From the NCBI GenBank assembly GCA_031362155.1, contig JANLRZ010000206.1:1-64000 (forward strand): a stretch of 64,000 bases of DNA. Reading direction: 5' to 3'. The notes beneath the pieces are model-generated. The model was not told where the DNA came from. It saw only the letters and a list, made by a program, of their open reading frames with translations, and ran no database searches. The DNA is from JAENVU01 sp031362155. GTDB lineage: Bacteria; Actinomycetota; Acidimicrobiia; IMCC26256; JAENVU01. Below, piece after piece: positions 1 through 8,481 of this stretch. Position 1 is the stretch's first letter. The number at the start of each line of letters is the position of its first letter. The position numbers and the translations under genes were made by a program.

Positions 1-2
1 AG

Positions 3-629
3 AAGGAGCTGCTCTGCGAGGCAATTGAGACATTGAAAACGCGGGAGGAATTCCGGCAGTTTCAAGTCGCCGGGCTTCGTGAAAAACTTCACGCGGGCCT
101 TGCGGATATCGAGGCTGGCCGCGTTGCGGAATGGAGCGCGGCGGACATCATGGGGGCCTGGCACATTGCCGACAGGCACCACCTCCACAAACCGGTGGTC
201 GAGCAACCGGAGTACAACCTTTTCAAACGAAAACGCGTGGAGCAGGAATATGCGCGGCTCTTCGATGAGTTCGGCCTCGGCACTACCACCTGGAGCCCGC
301 TGGCCTCGGGCCTGCTCACCGGCAAGTACGTCGACGGGATCCCCTCGGACAGCCGGGCCGCGCTCCCGGGCTACGAGTGGCTGAAGGACTCCCTCACCAA
401 CGAGCGACGCAACGCTCAGGTGATGGAGCTCATGGCCGTGGCGGAACGACTCGACGTGTCGGTCGCGCAACTCGCGATCGGTTGGTGCGCGGCCAACCCG
501 CAGGTGTCGACGGTGATCACGGGTGCTTCACGGCCCGAGCAGGTGATCGAGAACATGGGCGCCCTCCGGGCGTTGGAACAGCTCACGCCGGACGTGAAAG
601 GCGAGATCGAGGCCATCTGCAAGCGGTAA
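3..629 (+). pseudogene. Chimeric ORF: antitoxin-like N-terminus joined to the C-terminal half of an aldo/keto reductase
   Basis: From about residue 33 of the TTG-initiated frame at 33, the protein reads as the second half of a potassium-channel-beta-type aldo/keto reductase (EWSAADI, VVEQPEYN, TTTWSPLASGLLTGKY, then TVITGASRPEQ near the C-terminus). The upstream part (REKLHAGLADIEAGR) looks instead like the C-terminus of a ParD/CopG-type ribbon-helix-helix antitoxin, and the frame stays open to the window edge. The N-terminal half of the TIM barrel, with the catalytic Asp, Tyr and Lys, is absent, so this cannot be a working reductase. The first ~130 bases are visibly poorer in G+C than the rest. 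Either a recombination joint or an assembly chimera at a contig end would explain it. The reductase family is clear; the antitoxin resemblance is from memory and weaker. Confidence 0.7.
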
Positions 630-705
630 GCCGGGCCGAACGCGCCTCCCGAGGCGCCCACTACGCTTTCCCGCCTGTCAGGAACGTCCAAGGGGGACAC
701 GAAAC

Positions 706-1602
706 ATGGGTCGGTTCACGTCACGTCCCGAAGTGGTGCGCTTGCTCCAATCGATGAGCGCCCGCGCCGGGTACGAACTCCTGAAGGTGCAGCCGCCGCC
801 CTCGGCCCGCCCATCGGTCGTACCGCCCACCCCACCGGCGGTACCCGCGGTCTGGCCGCTCCCTCGCCGCGAGGGGCTCACCGACGACGAGATCCGCGCC
901 GGCTTCGCCCGGTTCGAGCACTGGCACTACTCCTACGCGTTCGAGGGTGGGTTGACGTTCTCGGCCAAGCACGTCAACGACAACCGGCCCAAGGCGCCGA
1001 ACCGGCCGGTGCAGCGGTTCGAGCACTTCATGCCTGATCTCGTCCATGCGTGCGGCGGCTCGCTCGAGGGCGTACGCATCCTCGATATCGCCTGCAACTC
1101 CGGCTTCTGGTCGATCGAGTGTGCACTCCTCGGCGCGGACGTCGTCGGCTTCGACGCGCGGCCCGAGCTCATCGAACAGGCGAACCTCATCAAGGATTTC
1201 GTCGGCATCGACAGCGTCAACTTCCAACAGTTGAACTTCTTCGACATGACCCCGGAGACGTTGGGCACGTTCGATGTCGTCCTCAACCTCGGGATTCTGT
1301 ATCACCTGCCCGACGCGCTCGACACCCTGACCCGCACCCTGCCGATGGCGACGAAGCACGTCATCCTCGACACGGGCGTGCACGTCACGAGTAACCCTGC
1401 GGTGTTCCTTCGCTGGGAGAACCCCGAGGACATCCTCTCTGCGGCCGACGCGGGCATCGTCGCACTGCCGAGCCGCAGCGCGGTCGATCTCATGCTCGAA
1501 CATCTCGGCGCGTCGTCCTGGTACGAGATCCCGATGCGCTCGGACGCGATGCCGCGCGACTACCTCCGCGGGAGTCGCACCACCTGGCTGATCACCAAGT
1601 AG
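706..1602 (+). CDS. Class I SAM-dependent methyltransferase
   Basis: This 298-residue protein has a Rossmann-type methyltransferase domain from about residue 110. Motif I is LDIACNSGFW (about 125-134), followed by GADVVGFDARPELI with the acidic residue that binds the ribose of S-adenosylmethionine, and FDVVLNLGILYHL as motif post-II. The pattern is closest to the CmoB/DUF1698-like group, but the tRNA-binding parts of CmoB cannot be confirmed and the substrate is unknown. The first ~60 residues are proline-rich and not part of the fold. The ATG is preceded by AAGGGGG about ten bases upstream. The gene stands alone, convergent with the reverse-strand group ending at 1603. Confidence 0.8.
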   Translation: MGRFTSRPEVVRLLQSMSARAGYELLKVQPPPSARPSVVPPTPPAVPAVWPLPRREGLTDDEIRAGFARFEHWHYSYAFEGGLTFSAKHVNDNRPKAPNRPVQRFEHFMPDLVHACGGSLEGVRILDIACNSGFWSIECALLGADVVGFDARPELIEQANLIKDFVGIDSVNFQQLNFFDMTPETLGTFDVVLNLGILYHLPDALDTLTRTLPMATKHVILDTGVHVTSNPAVFLRWENPEDILSAADAGIVALPSRSAVDLMLEHLGASSWYEIPMRSDAMPRDYLRGSRTTWLITK

Positions 1603-2451
1603 TCAGGCCGCGCGCCACTCCACGAAACGATTGTCGACCTTTCGCACCGCGCCGGGCGACGGCCACAGTGGCCCGACCAACCACCGGCCGTCGACCACCG
1701 CGGACTGGAGCCACTCCCAGGCGCGTTCTGGCTCGGCATGTTGCGGCCGACACGGTCCCGTCGCGAGGTGGAGCGGCGTGACCGCGAGATGGCCCACGAA
1801 CGTGACCGCGGGCGCGTCGAGGTCGCCAACGTGGAACGCGGTGTGACCAGGATTGTGGGCGCCGGTCCATTCCGCACGCACGCCCGGCGCGAGCAGGTCA
1901 CCGTCGGCGAACGTATCGATCAGCCCGTCGGCGACCAGCACGCCGAAAGCCTCCGCCACCATCTCGGTCTCGGCGAGGGTCCCGAAGGACGCCAAGGCCG
2001 TGTCACTCATTAACACTCGCGAGTTCGGAAAGAACGGTCGCCAGCTGCCGGGCCCGTCGGTGGCCCGCACGAACGCGAGCCCGACGCTCTCGATGTGCGA
2101 GAGCAGCACCGTGTCGACACTGCCCGGATCGATCCCCGCGGTGACGAAGGCGGCGGCGAAGGCCTGCTGATGGGCTTCAGTGGTACCGGGATCATGGAGG
2201 ATGTCGTCGATGTTGCCCGCGGGGTCCACCACGATCGTGCGGCCGCCGGACTGGATGACCCACGCGCAGGCCGCCGCTCGCACCTGGTCGCCGTCGGCCC
2301 AGAGCGGCTCGGCCCATGGGACTGACCGCACCTCCTGCGCAGTGAGGCCCGTCGCCTCCGGGTCGATCGCCGCGTCGAGGTACAACACCCGAGTCAAGAC
2401 GACATCACCAACCTCGATCGTGGTCATCGGCACATCTTGGTCGATGATCAC
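1603..2451 (-). CDS. Metallo-beta-lactamase-fold protein with degenerate metal site
   Basis: The 282-residue protein follows the order of an MBL-fold hydrolase: an N-terminal strand with VIQSGGRTIVVDPAG, the segment that should carry HxHxDH (here SHIESVG, His at about residue 119), then GAHNPGHTAFHVGD, FVGHLAVTP and a C-terminal helix. Only the first His of HxHxDH and the His of the PGHT segment remain; the second His, the Asp and the third His are replaced by Glu, Val and Gly, and the usual GDxxH reads GHLAV. It probably does not bind the normal zinc pair. The start may be this GTG or the in-frame ATG at 2427. It lies 15 bases after the dioxygenase gene on the same strand and probably belongs to its operon. 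Confidence 0.75.
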   Translation of the reverse strand: MIIDQDVPMTTIEVGDVVLTRVLYLDAAIDPEATGLTAQEVRSVPWAEPLWADGDQVRAAACAWVIQSGGRTIVVDPAGNIDDILHDPGTTEAHQQAFAAAFVTAGIDPGSVDTVLLSHIESVGLAFVRATDGPGSWRPFFPNSRVLMSDTALASFGTLAETEMVAEAFGVLVADGLIDTFADGDLLAPGVRAEWTGAHNPGHTAFHVGDLDAPAVTFVGHLAVTPLHLATGPCRPQHAEPERAWEWLQSAVVDGRWLVGPLWPSPGAVRKVDNRFVEWRAA

Positions 2452-2466
2452 CGCGAACGAACGGCC

Positions 2467-3389
2467 TTATTCACGGGCGGCTTCGGGCTTCGGTCCGGCG
2501 ATCATGAACCGCCAGAACCGGCGCGGCTCTCCGACCGGGAAATCGCCACTCGCCTTGTGCTGCACCGACGCGTTGTCCCACATCAGTACGTCGTGAGGCC
2601 GCCATGCGTGCGCGTAGCGCGGCGCGTGCTTCTCGGCCAGATCTTGAATGGCCTGCAACTGGGCCCGACCCTCCTCGACCGGTACGTCGACGATGTGGGT
2701 CGCCCGATCCAAGTCGATGAAGATCGAGATGGTCCCCGCGATCGGATGCACCCGCACAATGGGATGCCTGACGTCAACCAACGCCTCGCCCTCCCCTTCG
2801 GCCGCCACTCGCGGCGGAAACACGCCGCCGTTGTTGTAGCGATACGCACATTCCCGGCCCACCAGTCGATCTCGCACCTGGGGGTCGAGGATCTGGAAGG
2901 TCGCACGCATGTCGATGAACTGGGTTGCGCCGCCCGGACCCGAGGGCAACTCCCTCGCATGCAGCACCGTCGCCACCGCGGGATCCTCGGTATACGTGTC
3001 GTCAGTGTGGAACGTCTCGAACAGGCCCGGCGTTGCTCGTCGAGTCCACCGAAGTTCACATCGCCGAGTTGCGCGCGCAACTCGTCGGTCATGACGAATC
3101 CGGCGTCGATGATCTGTCGGTCATCGCTATATCGCAACACGTCGCCGTCGCGCGTCCGCCCGATGGGGTCCTTGATCGGGCCGATCATGGCCGCGATCGC
3201 CCGCGCTTCGTCGTCAGTCAACGGGCGAGCCTGGCGGATGCACACGACCGCGTGATCGGCGAGGAGACGTCGGAGGCGCGCGCCGAGCGCCGCGTCCTCT
3301 TCCACGCTCGGTTCCACCCCGAGCACCTCCACCCCTCCGAATGCACCGGGGAGCGGTCGCACGTCGAGGGGCGGTCGCTCCCCGCTCAT
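2467..3389 (-). pseudogene. TauD/TfdA-family Fe(II)/2-oxoglutarate dioxygenase, interrupted by a one-base frameshift
   Basis: Two reading frames together make one TauD-type protein of about 307 residues. The first frame runs from ATG 3389 to about 3030 and ends in GDVNFGGLDEQR. The second frame continues with LFETFHTDDTYTEDP, which holds the iron ligands HTD, then HPIVRVHPIAGT, and the distal His in WDNASVQHK, with RRFWRF at the end for 2-oxoglutarate. One extra G on the plus strand in the G run near 3029-3031 would restore DEQRPGLFETFH and give an exact multiple of three. The ATG overlaps the stop of the upstream sulfotransferase (ATGA). This is either a recent pseudogene or a sequencing error in a homopolymer. 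Family members oxidise taurine, sulfonates, alkyl sulfates or aryloxyacetates; the substrate here is unknown. Confidence 0.8.
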
Positions 3390-4327
3390 GGCATTCCGAC
3401 TGCGTGCCGACCGCCTTCGAGCCATTTCCGCAGGTTCGGATCCAGCGAGGCCGCGGCCTGGTCGTACAGCTCAAGATCAGACTCGGTCAGCACATCGCGC
3501 CAGCGACCGTTGGTGCCCTTGAAGAGGAAGCGTTCGATCCCACCCTCGAAGATCATGGCGCTCGGATCGTCGGTGCCTGCGGGACCGCGGGCTTCCTCCC
3601 GCATGGCGTCGATCTGGACTGCCGCGACGATCGCCGGCCACGTCGATTCGTCGACCTCGATGCCGCAGAACGCGGCGAGTCGGCGCATCTCCCCCTCGGT
3701 ATTGCCCAACATGTCTCCGAAGTGCATGAAGTGGACGTTGGGGAGATCCCGAAACTCCCACCAGGTCGACAGGTGATGGTGATGCGACCAGAAGGGCCAG
3801 CCGTCCGGTTCCCACTCGAACCAGCCCTCGCCGATCCACCGAGCCCACATCTCCCGAGGTTGCGCCGGTGGTCGAGGAAACTCGGCGCCCGGACGGTCCG
3901 CGTCGTTGAACAACTCGTAGGCGAGATCGGTGTAGGCGCTGTAGTGATTCCAGAGCGACATGAACACGTCACGGGTGTCGCGCCCGACCACGACGTACTT
4001 GGCTTCCGGAAAGAACCGGATCCCGTCGGCGGGGAGATGGCTCTTCACGAACCGGCGGTGGGTCTGGGCATTCACCGACTCGATCATCATGTCGATCGGA
4101 CCCATGAACCGCGCATCGATCCACGGCGACATCTCGGTCAGACCGCGCCCGTCGGGCTCCGGGCCGAGGATGAGTGCGGCGAGGATCCGTTGCGTCCAGG
4201 TGGTCCCGGCCTTGTACGCAGTCGCAACGACGATGTCGTTCTCCCGCACGTTGAAGTGGTCCCAACGCGTGCTGTCGAGGTGGTGGTTGCGGTATTCGTG
4301 CAACTGTTCGGGGTGCGGAGACGTCAT
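3386..4327 (-). CDS. PAPS-dependent sulfotransferase
   Basis: The 313-residue protein is a cytosolic-type sulfotransferase that moves sulfate from 3'-phosphoadenosine 5'-phosphosulfate to an alcohol or phenol. The 5'-phosphosulfate loop is YKAGTTWTQ (about residues 38-46), the RFVKSHLP segment supplies the catalytic-region basic residue, and YVVVGRDTRDVFMSLWNHYS is the 3'-phosphate-binding region. A C-terminal FLFKGTNGRWRDVL matches the family's conserved end. The frame is open for 45 codons further upstream, but ATG 4327 lies seven bases after a TAGGCT -10 box and starts a normal-length protein. It is first in a translationally coupled group with the dioxygenase and the MBL-fold protein, which suggests that a sulfated compound is made or handled here. 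Confidence 0.85.
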   Translation of the reverse strand: MTSPHPEQLHEYRNHHLDSTRWDHFNVRENDIVVATAYKAGTTWTQRILAALILGPEPDGRGLTEMSPWIDARFMGPIDMMIESVNAQTHRRFVKSHLPADGIRFFPEAKYVVVGRDTRDVFMSLWNHYSAYTDLAYELFNDADRPGAEFPRPPAQPREMWARWIGEGWFEWEPDGWPFWSHHHHLSTWWEFRDLPNVHFMHFGDMLGNTEGEMRRLAAFCGIEVDESTWPAIVAAVQIDAMREEARGPAGTDDPSAMIFEGGIERFLFKGTNGRWRDVLTESDLELYDQAAASLDPNLRKWLEGGRHAVGMP

Positions 4328-4433
4328 GGCGCGCAGCCTACGGGCGCGGCGAGGCCCGATCTCGGGAGTCCACTGGACGGTAGGGATGGCCGCCTGCCAA
4401 CGTTGGCGGTCGAGCGTCGGCCGGGAGGTAATC

Positions 4434-5246
4434 GTGGAGATTCGAGGCAGTGCACTCGTCACCGGCGCGAGTCGCGGGATCGGGCGAGCCGTGGCACTCG
4501 AACTCGCCGAACGGGGCTACGCCGTGCTCGCGACCATGCGGAACCTGGAGGACGGTCGGGATCTCCCTGATCTGAGTATGGGCCGGATCCGACTCGGCCA
4601 ACTCGACGTGACCGATCCGAACGCGATCGAGATCCCGAACGATCTCACCGTGCTGGTCAACAACGCAGGGGCCGACGACGACCACGATCCGATCGAGCAC
4701 GTCGACCTCGCAACCTGGCGACATCTGTTCGACGTCAACGTGATGGGAGTCCTGGCCGTGACCCAGGCCGCGATCCCGACGCTCAAGCGCAACTCCCCAG
4801 GTGTGATCGCCACGATCACCTCCAGTTCGATCTTCGGCATCGTGCCGTTCTACGGCGCGTACCGAGCAACAAAAGCGGCCGCGTCCTCGCTGTCGGAGAC
4901 ACTGCGCGTCGAACTCGCACAGTTCGGCATCAGGGTGGTCGAGATCCTCCCCGGACCGATCGACACCGACATGTTCCGCACCAGCGCCGGCCCGATGGCC
5001 GCCGAACGGTTCGCGGACTACCGGGTGATGGCGCAGCACTCGGCCGCGTCGCGGACCGAGCACGCCGACCCGATGGTCCAACCGGTCGAGACCGCGGCCG
5101 CCGCGATCGCCGACGCCATCGCGGAGAACGACGGGCCGATGCGATACGGCTGCGACCCGCTCGGCAACGGCTTGCTCGACCTATGGCGCCAATCCGACGA
5201 CGAGGCGATGTGGCGCCTCATGGGCCAAGGCCTCAGCGGAACGTGA
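4434..5246 (+). CDS. Short-chain dehydrogenase/reductase (SDR), classical type
   Basis: This is a 270-residue NAD(P)-dependent oxidoreductase. The cofactor loop TGASRGIG is at about residues 10-17, the D/N motif is LGQLDVTD, the structural NNAG follows, and the active site is Ser in ITSSSIFG with YRATK. PGPIDTDMF follows the catalytic helix. The GTG start was chosen because GGGAGGT lies about six bases before it; the frame is open much further upstream but only as a shadow of the sulfotransferase. It is divergent from the sulfotransferase and 58 bases upstream of the FAH-family gene. The substrate is unknown; it does not have to belong to the fucose pathway although it is next to it. Confidence 0.85.
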   Translation: MEIRGSALVTGASRGIGRAVALELAERGYAVLATMRNLEDGRDLPDLSMGRIRLGQLDVTDPNAIEIPNDLTVLVNNAGADDDHDPIEHVDLATWRHLFDVNVMGVLAVTQAAIPTLKRNSPGVIATITSSSIFGIVPFYGAYRATKAAASSLSETLRVELAQFGIRVVEILPGPIDTDMFRTSAGPMAAERFADYRVMAQHSAASRTEHADPMVQPVETAAAAIADAIAENDGPMRYGCDPLGNGLLDLWRQSDDEAMWRLMGQGLSGT

Positions 5247-5304
5247 TACGCAATCGCCCATTCGAGGTCCGGATGCACCAACGCAACACCCCGAAGGAGT
5301 GCAC

Positions 5305-6162
5305 GTGTTCCGACTGGTGAACGTCGACGGGCGGGCCGCCCTCGAACACGACGGTGGCTGGCACGATCTCGCGGCCGTGACCGGCGAGGCGGCGTGGTCC
5401 GACCCGATCGTCGCGGTGAGCCGCCACGCGGAGTTGCACGATCTCGCGGCACAACTCGGGGGTCGGTCGGCCGAAGGATCCCTCTCCGGAGTCACGCTCG
5501 GCGCGCCGATCCCGGTGCCTCGCCAATGCTTCGGCATCGGGCTCAATTACCGCGACCACGCCGGCGAGTCGGGCGCGGTGCTCCCGCCCGCCCCGTTGAC
5601 CTTCACCAAGTTCCCGACCTGCATCGCCGGCCCGACCGCCGACGTTCCACTCTCGGGTGCGATGGTCGACTGGGAGGTCGAACTCGTCGTCGTCATCGGC
5701 ACCGCGGCGTCCCACGTGAGCGTGGCCGACGCGTGGGATCACGTCGCCGGGCTCACCCTGGGTCAGGACATCTCGGACCGCGCCGTGCAAATGACGGGCC
5801 GGCCCCCGCAGTTCTCACTCGGCAAGAGTTTCTCCGGGTTCGGCCCGACCGGTCCCGCGATCGTGTCGCTCGACGCATTCGCCGACCGTGACGACATCGG
5901 TCTCTGGTGTGAGGTGGGAGGCGAGCGGATGCAAGATGCCCGCACGAGCCTGCTCATCTTTCCGGTCCCGACCCTGGTGGCCTATCTCTCGTCGATCACC
6001 CGACTCCAGCCCGGCGATCTCATCTTCACCGGGACCCCCGCCGGGGTCGGCATGGCGAGCGGTCGATTCCTCACCGAGGGCGAGACGATCGTCTCCGGTG
6101 CCGACGTGATCGGCGAACTCCGCAACCGCTGCACCGTCGGCCGCGGTCCGCTCGCGGTCTGA
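5305..6162 (+). CDS. Fumarylacetoacetate hydrolase-family protein, probable 2,4-diketo-3-deoxy-L-fuconate hydrolase
   Basis: The 285-residue protein has the FAH-family C-terminal domain: GIGLNYRDHAGE, FTKFPTCIAGP, then DWEVELVVVIG and GQDISDR, which carry the acidic metal ligands, then SLGKSFSGFGPTGP and TGTPAGVG near the end. Family members cleave C-C bonds of beta-diketo acids using Mg2+ or Mn2+. With the fuconate dehydratase, aldose dehydrogenase and second SDR close by, the best guess is hydrolysis of 2,4-diketo-3-deoxy-L-fuconate to pyruvate and lactate, the last step of the non-phosphorylating fucose route (inference). AAGGAG overlaps an in-frame GTG at 5299 and sits six bases before GTG 5305, so the latter is taken as the start. 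Confidence 0.82.
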   Translation: MFRLVNVDGRAALEHDGGWHDLAAVTGEAAWSDPIVAVSRHAELHDLAAQLGGRSAEGSLSGVTLGAPIPVPRQCFGIGLNYRDHAGESGAVLPPAPLTFTKFPTCIAGPTADVPLSGAMVDWEVELVVVIGTAASHVSVADAWDHVAGLTLGQDISDRAVQMTGRPPQFSLGKSFSGFGPTGPAIVSLDAFADRDDIGLWCEVGGERMQDARTSLLIFPVPTLVAYLSSITRLQPGDLIFTGTPAGVGMASGRFLTEGETIVSGADVIGELRNRCTVGRGPLAV

Positions 6163-6183
6163 ACCACGCCGGCCCGCCGCCGA

Positions 6184-7119
6184 TCAGGAACCGAGCTCAG
6201 CTAGGAGTGCCGGTGGGATGGTCGTCGACGCCCACTCGACGTCGGCACGGATCTCGCCCGGATCGGCCGCGCCAATGACGACGGTGCTGACCGCCGGATG
6301 ATCCAGCGCGAACTGCAACGCGGCCGCGGGCAACGCGACGCCCGTCCGCGCGCACGTGGTTCGCAACGCGTCGACGCGTTCGACGATTCCTCGATCGGCT
6401 GGTTCGTAGTCGAACGTCGGAGTGCGATCCGCGCCGGCGAGGATCCCGCTGTTGAAGACCCCGCCGATGATCACGCCGACGCCTCGCTCCGCGCAGTGCT
6501 CCAATAGTGCTTCACCGGAGCGGTCGAGCAGCGTGTAGCGCCCGGCGAGCAGCACGCAGTCGAGGTCGACGCGGGCAACGAAACGATCGAGCATCTCCTG
6601 CTGGTTCATCCCCGCGCCGATCGCCCGGACGACTCCCTCGTCGCGCAAGGTCACCAACGCGGGAAAGGCGCCGTCGAGGGCGGCCTGCTCATGATCGTCG
6701 GGGTCATGGACCAACACGATGTCGATGCGGTCCAGCCCGAGCCGTTCGAGGCTCTCCTCGATCGAGCGTCGCACTCCGTCGCCCGAGAAATCGAACTGCG
6801 GGGCCGTGCCGCGCGGGATCCGGAAGACGCCGGGGTCGAACTCAGCATCGGGCCGCACGAGCCGACCGACCTTGGTGGACACCACGAACTCGTCACGCGG
6901 ATACGGGCGTACGGCCGCGCCCAAGCGGTGCTCGGAGAGGCCGTGTCCATACAGCGGCGCGGTGTCGAACAGCCGGATTCCGCACTCCCACGCGGCGGCG
7001 ACGGTCGCACCCGCGTCGGCGTCGGTCATCGGTGCGAACAGATTGCCGAGCGGCGCGCACCCCAACCCGAGCCGCGTCACCTCGACTCCCCGCGACCCCA
7101 GTGGCACGGTCGTGATCAC
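6184..7119 (-). CDS. Aldo/keto reductase, probable L-fucose (D-threo-aldose) 1-dehydrogenase
   Basis: A 311-residue AKR of the D-threo-aldose 1-dehydrogenase/pyridoxal dehydrogenase branch. The catalytic tetrad is visible: Asp and Tyr in FDTAPLYGHGLSE, Lys in VVSTKVGRL and His in DIVLVHDPDD. The FRIPRG...FDFSGDGVRRS insert after the Lys is typical of this branch. The C-terminus has VVIGAADPGEI for NADP binding. The GTG start overlaps the stop of the fuconate dehydratase gene (GTGA), so the two are translationally coupled. The inferred role is oxidation of L-fucose to the lactone. A fuconolactonase is not in the window. The alternative is another aldose or a pyridoxal substrate. Confidence 0.82.
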   Translation of the reverse strand: MITTVPLGSRGVEVTRLGLGCAPLGNLFAPMTDADAGATVAAAWECGIRLFDTAPLYGHGLSEHRLGAAVRPYPRDEFVVSTKVGRLVRPDAEFDPGVFRIPRGTAPQFDFSGDGVRRSIEESLERLGLDRIDIVLVHDPDDHEQAALDGAFPALVTLRDEGVVRAIGAGMNQQEMLDRFVARVDLDCVLLAGRYTLLDRSGEALLEHCAERGVGVIIGGVFNSGILAGADRTPTFDYEPADRGIVERVDALRTTCARTGVALPAAALQFALDHPAVSTVVIGAADPGEIRADVEWASTTIPPALLAELGS

Positions 7120-8405
7120 GATCGCCACTCCGAACCGCCCGGCCAGGCCAGCGCGGCGACGGATTCCGGCCAGAGATCGGCCGAGTACCCCGCCGCCTCC
7201 GGCACGACGTACCGGCCCTCGCGGATCGTCGCGGGATGCTGGAAATGCTCGTGCAGGTGGTCGGCGAATTCGGTCGTCCGATCGTCGAGCGACCCGGACA
7301 CGCAGACGTAGTCGATGATCGAAAGGTGTTGGACGTACTCGCACAGTCCGAGTCCGCCGGCGTGGGGACACACCGGCACCCCGAACTTCGCGGCGAGGAG
7401 CAACACCGAGAGGACCTCGTTGACGCCACCGATCCGGCACGCATCGATCTGGCAATAGTCGATGGCCTCGGCTTGGAGCAGCTGCTTGAAGATCACGCGG
7501 TTCGCCGCGTGCTCGCCGGTCGCCACCCCCACCGGCGCCACCGCGCGCCGGATCGCGGCATGACCGAGGATGTCGTCGGGGCTCGTCGGCTCCTCGATCC
7601 AGCGGAGGTCGAAGGGTTCGAGGTGGCGCATCCACTCGATCGCCTGGTCGACTTCCCATACCTGGTTTGCGTCGGCCATGAGCGGGAGATCGCCGATCTC
7701 TTCGCGCATCACCTCACAGCGGCGAACATCGGACGCGATGTCGACCCCGACCTTCGTCTTGAAGCATCGCCAACCGTCGGCGAGCGCGGCACGGGTGAGC
7801 TCGCGAACTTTCGGTTCCGGATAGCCCAGCCACCCCGCCGAGGTGAGGTACGCGGGATACCCGTCGCGCCGGAGCTCGGCAATGCGATCGGCTCTGGTCG
7901 GCGCCAGGCCGCGCAGCAGATCGAGGGCTTCGTCGCGGTCCAGCGCATCGGTGAGGTAACGGAAATCGACGAGCCCGACAAACTCCTCGGGCGACAGTTC
8001 CGCGATCAGTTGCCACAGTGGCTGGCCCGCGACCTTGGCCGCCAGGTCCCACACCGCGTTCACCAACGCGGCGGTCGCCAGATGAATGACACCCTTCTCC
8101 GGCCCGAGCCAGCGGAGCTGGCTGTGATTCGTCAGTTGGCGCCACATCCCGGCCGAGTCCGCCATCAGGTCTTCGAGATCACGGCCGACAATCAGCGGCG
8201 CAAGCTGTTCGATCGCCGCGCAACACAAGTCGTTCCCCGCGCCGATGGTGAAGGTCATCCCCCACCCCTCGTGGTCACCGTCGGTCTCGAGCACGGCGTA
8301 CGCGCCCGAGTAATCGGGATCGGTGTGCACGGCGTCGGATCCGGCCAGCGTGCGCGATGTCGGAGCCCGCAGATCCAGGGTCCGGATTCGGGTGATGCGC
8401 GTCAT
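7116..8405 (-). CDS. Enolase-superfamily L-fuconate dehydratase
   Basis: The 429-residue protein matches the L-fuconate dehydratase branch of the mandelate racemase group in length and order. Metal and catalytic residues can be read: the KxK-type Lys in CFKTKVG, Asp in MADANQVW, Glu in WIEEPTSP, Glu in ATGEHAANR, Asp in QIDACRIGG and His in VCPHAGGLGL. The N-terminal capping part (IRTLDLRAPTSRTLAGSDAVH and DPDYSGAYAVLET) is also characteristic. It converts L-fuconate to 2-keto-3-deoxy-L-fuconate. The ATG lies six bases after a TAGGGT -10 box, so the mRNA is probably leaderless, and it is divergent from the SDR at 8482. It is the most specific marker for the fucose pathway here. Confidence 0.88.
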   Translation of the reverse strand: MTRITRIRTLDLRAPTSRTLAGSDAVHTDPDYSGAYAVLETDGDHEGWGMTFTIGAGNDLCCAAIEQLAPLIVGRDLEDLMADSAGMWRQLTNHSQLRWLGPEKGVIHLATAALVNAVWDLAAKVAGQPLWQLIAELSPEEFVGLVDFRYLTDALDRDEALDLLRGLAPTRADRIAELRRDGYPAYLTSAGWLGYPEPKVRELTRAALADGWRCFKTKVGVDIASDVRRCEVMREEIGDLPLMADANQVWEVDQAIEWMRHLEPFDLRWIEEPTSPDDILGHAAIRRAVAPVGVATGEHAANRVIFKQLLQAEAIDYCQIDACRIGGVNEVLSVLLLAAKFGVPVCPHAGGLGLCEYVQHLSIIDYVCVSGSLDDRTTEFADHLHEHFQHPATIREGRYVVPEAAGYSADLWPESVAALAWPGGSEWRS

Positions 8406-8420
8406 GAGCGCACCCTAAAC

Positions 8421-8478
8421 AGGCCTCGGCGCGACGCGCCATGATGACCGTCACGACACCAGGCCTCGGAGGGACGCG
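8421..8478. repeat. 18-bp direct repeat, two copies 40 bp apart, in the divergent fucose promoter
   Basis: AGGCCTCGGCGCGACGCG at 8421-8438 and AGGCCTCGGAGGGACGCG at 8461-8478 differ at two positions and begin exactly 40 bases apart. The first copy lies just upstream of the TAGGGT -10 box of the dehydratase gene, and the second spans the ribosome-binding region of the SDR gene. They could be two operator half-sites for a shared regulator or a local duplication. Confidence 0.6.
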
Positions 8479-8481
8479 AAC

